A stretch of DNA of 64,000 nucleotides, from the NCBI GenBank assembly GCA_947650365.1, contig OX393557.1, forward strand, positions 28,150,885 to 28,214,884. Reading direction: 5' to 3'. Positions 26,031-39,008 of this stretch are shown piece after piece. The notes beneath the pieces were generated by a model. The model did no database searches. It saw nothing but the letters and a program-made list of their open reading frames with translations, and was not told the DNA's origin. The number at the start of each line of letters is the position of its first letter. Position 1 is the stretch's first letter. The stretch is from Chamaelirium japonicum (Eukaryota; Streptophyta; Magnoliopsida; Liliales; Melanthiaceae). The position numbers and the translations under genes were made by a program.

Positions 26031-27004
26031 GGGGTTCCCTTATGCATGTATTTCTAAACTTCATTGAAACTTGAAATCCTAGATCAAAGTTCCAAATCCT
26101 AAGTGAAGAATAGGTGGAGGTGAAGTATCAAAACATCATTTCAAATGTAAAATCATGACATAACACTTATTCAAATCCTCATTTTTATAAATTTTGACAA
26201 TTAACTCTATATTAAAGATCCCCAATTTGGAATTTGTGTCATCTTCTTTGCGAAATCGAGGGTTTCTACAGGGTGGTAAGTCTATTTTAAATGAGGGGGC
26301 TAAAATAGTCAGTTGGTTACACAAGCGATGAGTTGACTCTATATCAAGTGCGAAAAACTTATATGGTTTTGGCATAAGTGTAGGGACAACCCCTTATGTT
26401 TGAGACATTGCACGGACCTCCCTTGCGGTTTCATTTTATTGGAAGAAACCTCCCCTCGAGGGACTCAATGATCGAATTTGCATGATGTTATAAAAAAACT
26501 CTAAAAATACCTATTTTTTCGTCACTTAAAAAATTTTAAAAATCCAAATAACATTGAAAAATCTGTTAGTCTTTCTTGCAATTTCATATTCCACTTTTCA
26601 AATTTGTTTTTGAATGTTTCTTTGATTTAATTTTCAAATTATCAAGTAAGGATAAAATGGGTATTCTTGGATTTTTTTGATGACATCATTTTTTCAAATC
26701 AATTTTTTTATGACATCATGGCAATATGGTCATCATTGAGTGGAGGTTTCTGTCAATAAAATGAACAAAATTTTCTTAAAAACAGAACAAAAAATACTAA
26801 TATTATAATAAACAGAACAAAACTTTATAAATTATGAAAAACGGTACAATATTTCATCTCAGATGGTGTAAATCTTTTATGTCATCTCAAATGACTTAAA
26901 AAGTTGTCGATTCTCGTGAATGCTTGAAATGCCCTTTATTTCCACCAGATGAGATGGCGTAAAATATTTTCGCCAAATGGGATGGCATAGAAGCAATATT
27001 TTTT

Positions 27005-27290
27005 ATTTTTTACCATTCTCAACTAACGACTATTTTTTAGTTGTGTCCGGACCCTTCTTAACCAACGACTATTTTTTTGATCGTTGTCTTCGCACTCCAA
27101 ACCTTAACGGCAAATATTTTTTTTACTGTTGTCTTTGGACCATTCTCACAGAGAGACGTTTATCACCTTAACGGCTATTTATTTTTTATTTTTGACCCTT
27201 CTCAACTAACGGCTATTTTTTGCTTGTGTCCGGATTCTTCTCAACTAACGGCTATTTTATTGATCATTGTCTTTGCACCCCGAACCTATA
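27005..27290 (+). repeat. short tandem repeats at the MURA 5' side
   Basis: Repeats of CTTCTCAACTAACGGCTATT and TTGTGTCCGGA occur several times. They lie between the left inverted end of the Mutator-like element and its transposase remains, where promoter and subterminal sequences would be expected. Confidence 0.55.
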
Positions 27291-27487
27291 AAATTCCTTA
27301 TAATCTTTGGGCCACATTCTCTCAACCTTCTGCACATCTCTCTCCTCATTATTGTAACTCTCTGCTCATCTCTTTCTTAACTCTTCTCATATCTCTCTTA
27401 ACTCTCAACTCTTCTCATCTCTCAACTCTGCTCATCTTTCTCTAAAATCTCGATCTCGTTTTGCATTCTTCGGTTCACATTCGGTAA

Positions 27488-28860
27488 AATGACAATGATT
27501 CCAATAATCTATCGTTATGAGGTCGGTGCGAGATTAATAACTACGTTGGAGGAAATATGAGGGTTGTCTTTATTCAACTCGGTTCGACGTTAGTACAAGT
27601 GCAACACGAGATAATAACTCGTTGCAACCTCCATACGGGATTTGTACCTAGGTCATCATATATAGTTAATAAGTCACAATCCTATCTAATTGAAATTTAT
27701 GATAATGCTAATAGGGAATAGATATTACAAGATAATATTTCTTGTGGTATTAGGCTAACTATTTTTATAGATTATCCCCCAAGTAGTAATATAAATTTTA
27801 ATTATCAATCATATTATGGTCATGCTAATGAGCCTAGTTCATCGACATCAGTAAATGACCATAATATACTTGATAATATTAGTCAACCCTCATTTATTAT
27901 ACCGGTACCAACACTAGTACCGATACCAATACTAGTATCAGCACCAGCATCAATTACCTCTGGTAGTGATATGAATTTAGAGATTAATGAGTCTAGCTCA
28001 TCATCTTCGGATGATAACCAGATTTACATTAGCAAAACCTATTCATTGACAAAATTATTTAGAAAAGTCATGCTTGATATTATAATTAATTAATTTATTT
28101 TTTACTTTAGCATATGATTGCAATAATAAGAGTAAAATTATGGTAAAATGGTATATGCCATAATGTATATGACGCATTTATGCAAGAAAAACTTGTGATG
28201 GTGATATCTTTGACATTGTGACATATACTTTGACCCATATATGTACATGTAAGGTAGTGTGAATAAATCATCATCAAGCTACTTCTGAATGGATAAAATA
28301 TGAGATGGTAACTCGTATCTTCAATAATAAAAGATATGCTTCATAAGTTTGGTATATATGTATCTTATAATAAAGCTTGGAAAGCTAACAAAAAAGCTAA
28401 TTTAGAAATTCATGGCTATCATATAGAATTTTATAGTAATATAGACTATTACTGTTTAACTATTTTTAAAACAAATCCTGGTAGTTTTGCTATAATTAAA
28501 ATTAATGATAATAATAGTTTTTAAAGTGTTTTTATTATTTTTAATTTTGGTATAACTGGTTTTAAAAATAGATGTTTGCCGATTATAGCCATAGATGATA
28601 TATTTTTAATAGGAAAATACCAAGGTATAATGCTTACTGTTATTTTTTACGATCCTAACAGTGAGATATTTCCAATAGCATATTCAGTTGTCTAGACTGA
28701 AGATAAGCACACTTGGATTTGGTTTTTAGAGTGTTTTATGATTATATTAAATCACATGATTTTTCAAAATTATCATTTATTTTTTTTCTGCGGTAACTGC
28801 TTGCGAGATTTAGAGTGGACTAGAGGTAGTTGCCTATGTGGACCCTTGGCCAAGATCTAA
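27488..28860 (+). pseudogene. MURA-type (MULE) transposase, decayed
   Basis: Plus-strand translation from 28336 gives the region that precedes and enters the MULE DDE domain: FGIYVSYNKAWKA, then PIIAIDDIFLIGKYQG with the first catalytic aspartate, then YDPNSEIFPIAY. In that frame stops occur at 28522-28524 (TAA) and 28693-28695 (TAG). Upstream, HHQATSEW-like residues continue the family pattern. The third catalytic residue was not located. The reading is interrupted many times, so the gene is dead. MULE transposases cut and paste elements with long inverted ends. Confidence 0.75.
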
Positions 28861-29032
28861 AGTAGCTGCCTGTAAGGACACCTGGGCAGGGTCTAAAGTA
28901 GTTGCCTGCGGGAACCCCTGGCTTATCTAAAAAATGGATGACAACTGGTATAACAATGGTAAGAGCCTCTGACTAGACAAAACCTGGGAGTATTAGTCGT
29001 ACTCAATCATATTTAGAATATCCCCCCTGGCT

Positions 29033-31010
29033 CTACCTCTCCTTTCTCTTGTGCCCCACCTCCCACCTTTTGTGCCTCACTTCTCTTCTTTTGTGCCCCA
29101 CCCTCCTATGCACCAACTCGGCCTCTCGCTCGGCCTCTGCCTCAGCCACCAACTCGACCTTAGCCTCTGTCTCGACCACCATGCCCCGTGCAGTATGGTA
29201 TTGAACGTTGTCCCTCAATATGTGCATAGAGTAACCGAAGATCTGAAGTAGACCTCAGAAACTTTATACCACCTCTCATAGTATCCTCAGTATACAGCGG
29301 ACCAGCAGCTTCTAGATTCTCAGCCTATAAAAATTAATTATACAGTTTTAAAATGATATATAAAAGAAAACTTTATGATAAATAACCTTTAGGTAAACAT
29401 TAAACTTACTGCTTGGAAGCATCTGAGGGTGTACTGGTGAAAAAAGTGATCCCTGTATCCATGGAGGAGAAAACATGGCTCCATATAGTGTGTTCGTGGA
29501 TTGTAGATCTGCGAAATACCAAACCACTAACGACACTAAGTCGAACACCCATCTGAAACATATACAAAATGTACATATAATAAGCACATACTAATAATTT
29601 AATAATGTATGTAATAAATACAACAATATATGAAATAAACATTTAACTTATTAAAATAACAACTTATCGGGAGAGTCACAGTCCAGACAGAAAAATAAGG
29701 CTAACTCAACTTTGTATGTAACGAACTATTGCTCTTATATTTGGAGGGCAATGAGTCCCACACTTAGGCCTCTGTTTTTAGAAGCCAATGAAAAAGGTAC
29801 AGCGGGGATGGGCTGATATTTGACATATTGACGTAAATATCGATATAAAGATGATATAGCGCAAGTGCCATATGGATTACACAGGACCGATGGAAAGCCC
29901 AACTCGCCTCCTAAGCCTCTCGTTAAAAAAGTAAAACATCCAGCTCAAACAAAAAATGGGGTAACCAGGTGACCTAAAAATTATATTATATTGTTTAATA
30001 AGATAATCAATTATTAAATTATAAATAACCTACTAAAATATCTAATATTTGACTTACCTCACTCCCAGTCAGCAAATCCAACTTCATCTAGTATAACATG
30101 GTGTTGTGATAGGGGTTTGACTTATATCGCCGGTATGGAATGACCCACCTCAAAACTCAAGGAAAGGATCGGGTGCCCTTGGGAATGTCAAAACATACTG
30201 ACTTAGCTACAGGTAGGTACTTATGGGCTAAAATCTAAAATAATATAATAAATATATACGATACTAAATAATTTAAATAAAACAAAACAATTATAACATA
30301 TTATATTTTTTTTACCTGCAGTAAGGAGGTGTAACCTATTAGCTGGTGTGCAACACCCATCGCAAACCGGCTCAGACTAGAATAAAAAAAAATACCAGAA
30401 CGACTGTACCCTAGGCATACTGGGAAGTGATGGTCAAGTTCTAAAAAAAACAGATAACTGGCATGTACAAAATTGCTAGTTGTATTTGAAAACAAGCATA
30501 AACCACACAGTGCCAACAAGTATATATGTATGCACTTTAATACCTTAAAGAACAAATATATATTATTAGCATGCCATTTATATAAAAATATTAATATGTA
30601 TTGAATGCAATTAATAAATAAAACTTATCGTCTCAGGATGTACCGGCTTTGGAGGCGTCGGTCCAAAGTGTGTACGAAGTTAGCTCAGCTGGATATACTG
30701 CTCCCCCTATGGTGATGAAGGCAGTATAACTTCTAAACTGTTGTTGATCAGCTGATGGTAGTTAAAAGGTAGGGTGTCAGGAGGTACAGTCACAGAGAGA
30801 TTGATGATGGCCAATATTAGAATATGCTGAGTTTCCTGCAAAGTGATCGACATCTTTCTGAAAAAAAAATAAACCATATGAGTAGCCGGCCACCAACGCT
30901 CAACTAGTGCGTAGTAGAGACACGGGTCTAAGTCATCGGATACGGTTGAACCAACCGAACCCAGCATGCTCCACTAACTAAGTATGAGAGTCGAACAACT
31001 TCCACTCGTT
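29033..31010 (-). pseudogene. plant mobile domain (PMD, MAIN-like) gene remains
   Basis: Minus-strand reading of 30967-30707 gives ALVERWWPATHMVY...MSITLQ, the hallmark of the PMD family. 30555-30301 gives the next conserved block (YLLALCGLCLFSNTTSN, then a hydrophobic block ending GYTSLLQ), and about 30240-30060 a third block with YRRYKSNPYHN and KLDLLTG. A charged tail could end near 29033. PMD proteins occur both in transposable elements and as the host MAIN/MAIL1 proteins; here the location inside a Mutator-like element argues for an element gene. AT-rich gaps may be introns. Several stops and gaps indicate decay. Confidence 0.72.
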
Positions 31011-31368
31011 CAGAAGATTCCTGTGATAATGGGAATGAATACCGTGATAGTCGATCTAATATATAAATTTTAATTAATTTTTTATATTTTTTTAATATTA
31101 ATTAATTATTTTGAATATAAGATTAGAAACATACCTCAATATGTTCAAATACCGAGATAGCATGATGTCCAGCTTGAGACAGAAGCACCTAGTCCGTGAT
31201 CGAGTCCCCTCGAAAATTATCCATCAATCCATTCCATTACACCGAGAGCATCCTTAAGATTTACACCAAGAGCACCCCATCCCAAGCACAGGCCACCAGA
31301 GAGAGAAAGGGAGTGCAGAGGATGAGAGGAGAGAGAAGATGTTTACACCAAATGAACCAAAATGGCGC

Positions 31369-31788
<420 letters not shown>

Positions 31789-31811
31789 AATGATTTATGC
31801 CATTTGTGATG

Positions 31812-32952
31812 GCTATAGGGGTATTTTGTTAATATCTATTTATAGTCGTACACATATGGAATATGGATCTCATATGGACGGGAATAATTGCAGGAGTCCA
31901 TAGGCAAAATCGGTACGTGATTTCGTCTAGTAAAACTCTCTCTCTCTCTCTCTCTCTCTCTTAGCCATATAGTGGGCCATCCTAATTACGGGAGGCGACT
32001 CCTTGTTTTTAGATATGGCAGCCACATAGGGATGGGATATATGGAATTTCATACCCCCCCTCTCTCCCTTGGATATGTATGGTTGACCACAACTCTTAGT
32101 GGTTTGACTTGATCAAACCCTAAAGGGGGTGGGTCGATCCTATCGAAGGAAGGAGAGAGAGGAGGCTGGCCCTATGAGTCTCCTCTCCCAAACCCTAGCC
32201 GCCCATCTCACCCTCTCCCTCTCTCTTGTGGTTTCGACCATGAAAGAAGAGAAAGATGAAGGATAAAGAAAAAGAAGGAAGGAGAGGGAAGAAGAGAAGA
32301 GAAAATAAATAATCTTCCGGCGTAGGACTACTCCGTCTTCTTTGCTGCAAGCCGACTGATGATGGGTTCATTGGTTTTGTACCTAATGGTGAGCTATCGA
32401 GGGTTCCTCCATTCATGAAAGACTCGGTTCCATCCGACAGTCTCTCTGATTCCTCGACGTGGACGTCGTCATCTCCAACGATTAATCAAGAGGCGACATC
32501 GATAATTTCTGCTGCCTAGATTTTGGCAGACATATAATTAGTCCAAAAATTATTTTCGAAGATACAGAACTCGAACTGAGGTGATTCCACTTCGTAGATT
32601 TCCATATCGACGATGCCGACGTCTAGTAAAAATTTCATGGTAATCAGAGCTATAGAGAAAAACTGACGATGGTTTTACTAGATGATTTTTTGCAAGGCGT
32701 CATCAGAATTTGTTCTCCTTGGGTAAAAGACTCGGTCAAGGTATGATCTATCGAACCTCTCCGAGTAGCAATTCATTCTCGTTAGTCTTCGTAGATCTTG
32801 CAAAGGTCTTAGATTGTAGATTGACTTTAGGAGTTCACGCTATTCCGTGTGCACATAGATTAGTTTGTTATAAATCTAAACGAGAACACGTGCTATTAAT
32901 TCATGCGTTTTTCAACACTAGCTTCCGCTGCAGGGCTCTGATATTTCCAACA
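31812..32952 (+). repeat. copia LTR fragment, same broad family as the first element
   Basis: Begins with GGGGTATTTTGTTAATA, which aligns with the first copia LTR read on the opposite strand. It contains a (CT)n run at 31939-31962, a pyrimidine/purine-rich middle (32160-32310) and ends CTTCCGCTGCAGGGC...CCAACA at 32952, as those LTRs end. No internal part follows, so it is a partial or solo LTR. Confidence 0.55.
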
Positions 32953-33119
32953 TATTGTTCCGTTTTTCATAATTTATAAAGTTTTGTTCTGTTTATTATA
33001 ATATTAATATTTTCTATTCCGTTTTTTAAAATTTTTTGTAAAATGAAAGATAAGAGAAGGTCAATGCTATAGTTGAAATGTCAGGGGGGTGTCCCTATAA
33101 TTATGCCCAGTCTCAAGGG

Positions 33120-34012
33120 TAGGGGTGTAAAAGCATTGAATACGGAGCGAACACCATACTATCCTTTGTTCGTATATTTTTAGAAATGCCACTATCTGAA
33201 TCCTTATTACATCTACCCAGATAGTAAATGCAACCATATGAATCCGTATCCTCCCAGAGTATTTGGATTCGAATAAAATATGTATTAGTATTCTATATAT
33301 AATATATGAACAATGCGCTTATATTCATTATATAATATATGAATATATTTTTCTACAATTACCAGTATCAGGGTTTATACCATCAAGATTTTTTTTACCA
33401 ACCTCAAATAGGTATCCTGTATCCGAAGGGTCCAGTAGCCATTTCAAAAGATCTCAGGGATATTATATTACAATTTGGCTTGGTAGGACATAAAGCTTGT
33501 CGTGGTGTAACTTACATCATGTGTCAGAGCGAGTCGTTCCCGATGCTATGGGTCGCATTGGGTGGTGAGCTCCACCATCAAAGTTGCTACCAATGTATCC
33601 ACTTTATTATTTACTATTTAGTTCCTACCAAAAAAAAAAGTATTTACTATTTAATAGAACTGTACAACACAGCCAGACATTAAGCTCCGTTCTTGGATCA
33701 CAATACACGCACAAATCTCATATTATATATTAAGGATACGGTTAAATGGATCTGTTTATATGGATAGTCCGTCTCAGGTACAGATTATTCATGTCGAATA
33801 CATTAATATATGTATTTGTATCCATTTTTATCGGATATTAAAAAATCATATAAGTATTTGTATCTGTTTTTATCAGATATTAAAAAATACTAGCCAAATC
33901 CAAAATTTTAAATTTCAAATATCCGTCCAATACATTATTATCATTTTTTTAATATCCATTTTTGTCGGATATTAAAAAATCTAGGATTTTCAAATATTCG
34001 TTTACAACTCTA
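33120..34012. mobile_element. hAT-type MITE
   Basis: Begins TAGGGGTGTAAAAGC and ends TTTACAACTCTA, matching terminal words in inverted orientation. The flanking octamers CTCAAGGG and CGGGGGGG agree only partly, because the right flank has become a long G run. The interior has ATTCGTA and TATCCGT words around AT-rich sequence. Confidence 0.6.
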
Positions 34013-34013
34013 C

Positions 34014-34036
34014 GGGGGGGGGGGGGGGGGGGGGGG
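34014..34036. repeat. poly-G run
   Basis: About 23 consecutive G directly after the hAT MITE. Confidence 0.9.
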
Positions 34037-34408
34037 TGCTTGAAACAAAAAGGGTAAATGTGTAAGAGGCCTCTGATAACAGATCCATCTCGTGTATAGG
34101 ACCGCTTAAAGTGTTTTTAGCCTAAGGTCCCTGCCTTTTTTATTAAATTTGAAATTACCCTTTCCCTGCTCACTTCTCCCATCTCTCTCTCGATGCAACC
34201 ACCGCCGGTGAGGAGGAAGAAGGTGAGGCTCCGGCCGGTGCATTGCACCCCAACCCGACAACAGCCACCGTCGATCATGCATCGCACCCCACCCCGATGA
34301 CAGCCACCGCTTGTTAGAGAGAGAGGAGGTGGGGCTCCGGCTGGCGCATCGCACCCCACCCCGATGGCAACCACCGTCGATCGGTACATCGCAGCCCAAC
34401 TCGACAAC
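34037..34408. repeat. short GC-rich repeats, no gene
   Basis: CATCGCACCCCACCCCGATG-like words recur three to four times between 34225 and 34400. Open frames here are repeats in translation and show no family. Confidence 0.5.
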
Positions 34409-34904
34409 AACTACGAGGGAGGATTTCGGCCGTCGAACGTGATCCTCCTCCAATAGTCGATTGAATGTTTTACCCTTCGGGATGTGGCGCGCTTCGAAGC
34501 GCTGAGCTATATATAACTTGCTAGGCTGTCACACAAAAACTGTAGGGTCGAGAGAGAGAGAGTTGACACATGGTATGGTGACGAAATTTAGCTGAAGCCT
34601 ACGTCTCTGTGCGGTAAGACGCAATCTTTGAATCCACTATCTCTGAATGAAGTAGAGCTACTCTCGACAGGTCGAGGAGTGCTTCTTACAAGATGATAGA
34701 GTGTAGAGAGGGAGTCTGAAAACAAGAAAACTCAAGGAGATCTGGAAAACAGGAAATATGATTCTGGTATTGGTTTCATGATTTAGAATTATTTACAGGG
34801 TCTGCTATTTATAGAGGTTTGGTTTATCTAGAGAATGTTCCAGAAATATTCTTAGAAATATCCGGGGTTTGGTAAATACCCGGAGGGATTTACTAGACCC
34901 TAGA

Positions 34905-35110
34905 TAGTGCAAGTGGGCCCCAAGCAGGGCTGCGGGTCTCACTGTCATACTCGTGGGGCCTAGGTAGGGTTGCGGGTCCCACTATCATACTCATAGGCCC
35001 CAGGCAGGGCTGCGGGTCCTATTGTCATATAAGTGGATCCCAAGCAGGGTTGCGAGTCCCACCGTCGTACTCGTGGGACCCAAGTAGGGCTGTGGGTCCC
35101 ACCATTGGGC
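34905..35110. repeat. minisatellite in left LTR-like repeat, about 45-bp period
   Basis: Four to five copies of a unit with CCAAGCAGGGCTGCGGGTC and CTCGTGGG. The matching part of the other repeat (36424-36615) has a similar array. Confidence 0.75.
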
Positions 35111-35204
35111 GTTTAGCCAGATTTGCACCCAAAGTTACCCCCTCCCAACTAGATAGGTGCTAACATAGCTGGCTGGGACTTCCTGGTGCAAAATCGGTCG
35201 CTCG

Positions 35205-35525
35205 ACCTTCTGTCCGGGGTCGACCATCGTGCGTTTGCTGACCCGCTTTGCATGGCCGATCATCATCTGTCTGCCGACCCATTGCGTGGGTCGACGATTG
35301 CCTTTCTGTCAACCCATTGCGCTGGCCGACAGTTGCGCTTGCCGACCCCCTGCTAGGGGCTAGCCGTATGTGCGTCTGTCGACCCGTTGCGCAAGGCCGA
35401 CCGTTGTCTGTATGTCGATTCGCTGCGTGGGTCGACGGTTTTCTGTCTACCAACCCGTTGCATGGGCCAATGGTTGTGCTTGCCGACCCCCTATGTCGGG
35501 TCGACCGTTGAGGCCGCCGACCCCT
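35205..35525. repeat. minisatellite between LTR-like repeats
   Basis: Imperfect tandem units of about 40 bp, each with GACCCGTTGCGTGGGTCGAC-like sequence followed by a TTGTCTGTCTG-like word. Self-complementary GTCGAC and GGCCGAC words recur in each unit. Confidence 0.7.
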
Positions 35526-35666
35526 TGTTAGGGGCCCGTCGGGTGTGCATTACCCTCTCCTAATTAGGCAGGTGGTAACCTGGTTGGCTGGGACTTCACG
35601 ACACAAGACCGGCGATCGACGGGCAGTTGCGCAGATGGACGATCAGGGTAGAGGGCTTGCCGCGGT

Positions 35667-35850
35667 TAAAAAAAAAAAAGGGGTGGGGGGTTTGGTACAA
35701 AAACCCCGCGGTTGGGGTTTCCAGTTAAAAGAACCCAAATGGGGGGGGGGGGGGGTTCTCGTCAACTGAACCCAGGGGGGTTTGGTGAAAAAACCCAAGG
35801 GGGGTTTTGGGGAAAAAACCCAGGGGTAGGGGGGTCAGGCGAAATAGCTA
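35667..35850. repeat. G-run-rich stretch (G4-prone)
   Basis: Many runs of three or more G, alternating with A and C runs, for example GGGGTTTTGGGGAAA-like order near 35800. Such spacing could form G-quadruplex DNA. No coding meaning seen. Confidence 0.6.
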
Positions 35851-35993
35851 GGGGGGCCAAACTATGGGGGAGGATTTCAGCCGTCATACGTGACCTTCCT
35901 TCAACAGTTGATTGAAGCTTTTACCCTTTGGGATGTGGCGCGCTTCGAAGCACTGAGCTGTAACTTGTTAGGCTGTCACACAAGCACTGTAGG

Positions 35994-35997
<4 letters not shown>

Positions 35998-36071
<74 letters not shown>
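35998..36071. repeat. (GA)n microsatellite
   Basis: About 37 GA units. The matching site of the left LTR-like repeat (34550-34562) has only a few, so the expansion happened after the two copies arose. Confidence 0.95.
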
Positions 36072-36073
<2 letters not shown>

Positions 36074-36975
36074 GATACTGGATATGATGACGAAGTTCGG
36101 CCGTAGCCTACATCTCCGTGCGGTAAGACGCAACCTTTGAATCCACTATTTCTGAATGAAGTAAAGCTGCTCTCGACAGGCCGAGAAGTGTTTCTTACAA
36201 GATGACAGAGGGTGGAGAGGGAGTTTGAAAACCAGAAAACTCAGGGAGCTCTAGAAAACATGAAATATGATTCTGGTTTTGGTTTCAGGATCTGGAATCA
36301 TTTACAAGGTCTACTATTTATAGAGGTTTGGTTTATCTGGGGAACATTCTAGGAATATTTTTAGGAATATCCGGGGTTTGGTAAATACCCGGCGGGATTT
36401 ATTAGACCCTAGATAGTGCAAATGGACCCCAAGCAGGGCTGCGGATCCCACTGTCGTGCTCGTGGGGCCAGACAAGGCTGCGGTCGCACTGTCGTAATCG
36501 TGGGCCCCAAGCAGGGCTGCGGGTCCCACTGTCGTACAAGTGGATCTCAGCCAGGGTTGCGGGTCCCACCGTTGTACTCGTGGACCCTAGGTAAGGCTGC
36601 GGGTCCCACCGTCGGACGTTTAGCCAAATTTTGTATCCACAGCAGCCACTATCGGTGAGGAGTGAGGACGTGAGGTCTACGGCGTCAAACAACGAAGACG
36701 GAAAGATTTTGCCAAGTTTGTGTTTACTGGTTCGGTGGCATTAGAAAGCAAATTTAAAACACACTAGTGGATATATTTGTCTTCAGATTTTCATAATCCA
36801 TTTAACGTAATTGGTCTTTTTGTTAGGCTGACTCAATAAGTCCTTAAAAACAGAAGAAGAAAAAAAAAAAAAAGGTCTGTACAATTTTTTCAAATTATAA
36901 AAAAAAAAAGATGACTCTTGATTTCATTAATCATCAAAAACAATGGGTTTACTTGGGAAAATGATGATTATAGTA

Positions 36976-36981
36976 CACGTG
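36976..36981 (+). promoter_or_regulatory. G-box upstream of IDD gene
   Basis: CACGTG in ACACGTGGC context, about 0.8 kb before the start codon. Such G-box/ABRE-like sites bind bZIP and bHLH factors. Function here is inference. Confidence 0.35.
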
Positions 36982-37214
36982 GCGTAACAAGGTTTGATGC
37001 TGAAGGCGTTTGTTCGTCGCAGATTTCCAGCTGATCCCTAGGAAATGACATCTCAGTCCCACTGCAGGTTTCCATTTCTTTTCAAATTTCTTTGGTTTTT
37101 TTTAAAGAAAAGCAGGTCAGTCGACCCTGCGCTAAACGACAAAATCGGAAGCTCGCCGCTTATTCTGACGGCCCCGGACAGATGCCGAAAGCTCCTCGCG
37201 GCCGCATCTGTGGA

Positions 37215-37220
37215 CACGTG
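37215..37220 (+). promoter_or_regulatory. second G-box near IDD transcription start
   Basis: CACGTG in GGACACGTGTAC, about 585 bp before the start codon and just upstream of the CT-rich sequence that probably begins the 5' UTR. Confidence 0.4.
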
Positions 37221-37259
37221 TACGCATAGTATCGTTTCATCTCACTGAACGGGCAGCCG

Positions 37260-37800
37260 AAGACTAGTCGAGTGTAAACCAGCCAAAGTCCCCTCTTGGC
37301 TCTCCTCTGTCGCGGCTGTGCTCTCATCGGTTCCTCGCAGCGCCGCTCAAGACGACGCCCACCGGCTATCTCGCCGGAGAACAGGCGGCGGAGTTCTCAG
37401 CATTAACCTCCTCTACAGTAGCTAAGCTGGATCACCGGATCGGAAATGTATCGAGCCTGAGTAGCAACCGCGACGGTCTTCTGACAGATGTCCGACAAAT
37501 CCGGCGTCAGGATTTAGAGCTAGCAATCCGATCTAGTTGCCGGAGTTCGACGCCGGATCCGGCTAGTTAGGGTTCAGCTTCCGGTCTTACCGCCGTCTCC
37601 TTCAGCAGAAAGCTGCTGTTCCCGGAGGGGATTTGGTCTCTCCGGCGACGCGACTGGTGGTTGGGATCGGGATTATTAGATCAATCAGGTAGGTAGAATA
37701 GTAATCCAGTCGCGGAGCTAAATTAACTGGTCGAGCTCTTGCTATTATTTTCCTATATTTAAGAAAAAGTAGAGAGATTCGGTCTTCTATCTCACTGCAG
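37260..37800 (+). other. probable 5' UTR of the IDD gene with leader intron
   Basis: GC-rich, CT-rich leader sequence with no obvious TATA box. A likely intron runs from 37689 (CAATCAG|GTAGGT) to 37800 (CTCACTGCAG|), placing the start codon directly at the first base of the next exon. Leader introns of this kind are common in plant transcription-factor genes. The transcription start is not visible from sequence. Confidence 0.55.
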
Positions 37801-38950
37801 ATGATGCGTGTGGAATTGGAGAATTCCTCGGCGATGACGGTCTCCAACTCGGCCTCCGGCGAGGCGAGCGTCTCCTCCGGCCAGCAGGCGGCGCCTCCTG
37901 TCACGGTTCCGAAGAAGAGGAATCTTCCCGGAACGCCAGGTGCGAGCAACGGGAGAAGCTGTAGATCGGGTGATTTTCTTGAATCTGAGCTGATGTTTTC
38001 TGTTTCTTTGCATTTTTGTGATTCAGATCCGGAGGCGGAGGTGATAGCGCTGTCGCCGCGGACGCTGATGGCGACCAACCGGTTCGTGTGCGAGATCTGC
38101 AACAAGGGGTTCCAGCGGGACCAGAACCTGCAGCTCCACCGGCGGGGGCACAACCTGCCGTGGAAGCTGCGGCAGCGGACGGGGAAGGAGGTGCGGAAGC
38201 GGGTCTACGTGTGCCCGGAGCCGAGCTGCGTCCACCACGACCCCTCCCGCGCCCTCGGCGACCTCACCGGAATCAAGAAGCACTTCTCCCGGAAGCACGG
38301 CGAGAAGAAGTGGAAGTGCGACAAGTGCTCCAAGAAATACGCCGTCCAGTCCGACTGGAAGGCCCACTCCAAGACCTGCGGCACCCGAGACTATCGCTGC
38401 GACTGCGGCACCCTCTTCTCCCGGTAAGCAAACAGAGAGACAAGACCCCTTCGATTCGATCCCCCCCTCCATCACCTAGGGTTTCGATCATTCTAGCTCG
38501 CCGGATCTCCTCCTTTTCAGGCGGGACAGCTTCATCACGCACCGGGCGTTCTGCGACGCGCTGGCGGAGGAGAGCGCGAAGGTGCATCCAGCCAACGCCA
38601 TGGCGGCGAGCTCGATGACGGAGGACGACGGGACCACGGTGGCCGCGCCGGCCTCACCTTCTTCGTCCGCGGTGGTCTCCGCCGCCTTGCCGTTGCAGCA
38701 GGTGGCGCCGCCGGTGCATCAAGGTCCGGCCGGTCCTGTCATCATCTCGAGTATATTCTATTTTGGACGACTCAAGCCCTTTATTTTATCTTCGGTTTTA
38801 GGGGAAGGAAAGCGAAATCGTTCGAGTTTCCGTAAGGTTTTGTCCGATCCGGTTCTCAATCTAATAAAAAAACACGAGATGAGTGTTGGACCTTTGTTGT
38901 GGATTTTTGTCCGTTAATGTCTTCCGTCCCGAAATTCATTTCCAAGTAGG

Positions 38951-39008
<58 letters not shown>

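Larger units (their letters stand above)
34409..36646 (-). mobile_element. LTR-like pair with a short non-coding interior
   Basis: Direct repeats at about 34409-35135 and 35869-36646 share order and sequence. Read on the minus strand each has CTCTATAAATAG, a TATA box, then a transcribed-looking R/U5 part. The 0.73-kb interior holds a minisatellite and G-rich DNA but no gag or pol. It is either a small non-autonomous LTR element or two LTRs left after loss of the interior. Confidence 0.55.

Noticed and set aside
35160-35511. Open frames with repeated short peptides on both strands
   Set aside because: They translate a 40-bp minisatellite; frames are open in several directions because stop codons are rare in the unit.
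38023-38587. Open frames on both strands over the IDD zinc fingers
   Set aside because: They are shadows of the GC-rich IDD exon in other frames and do not fit any family.
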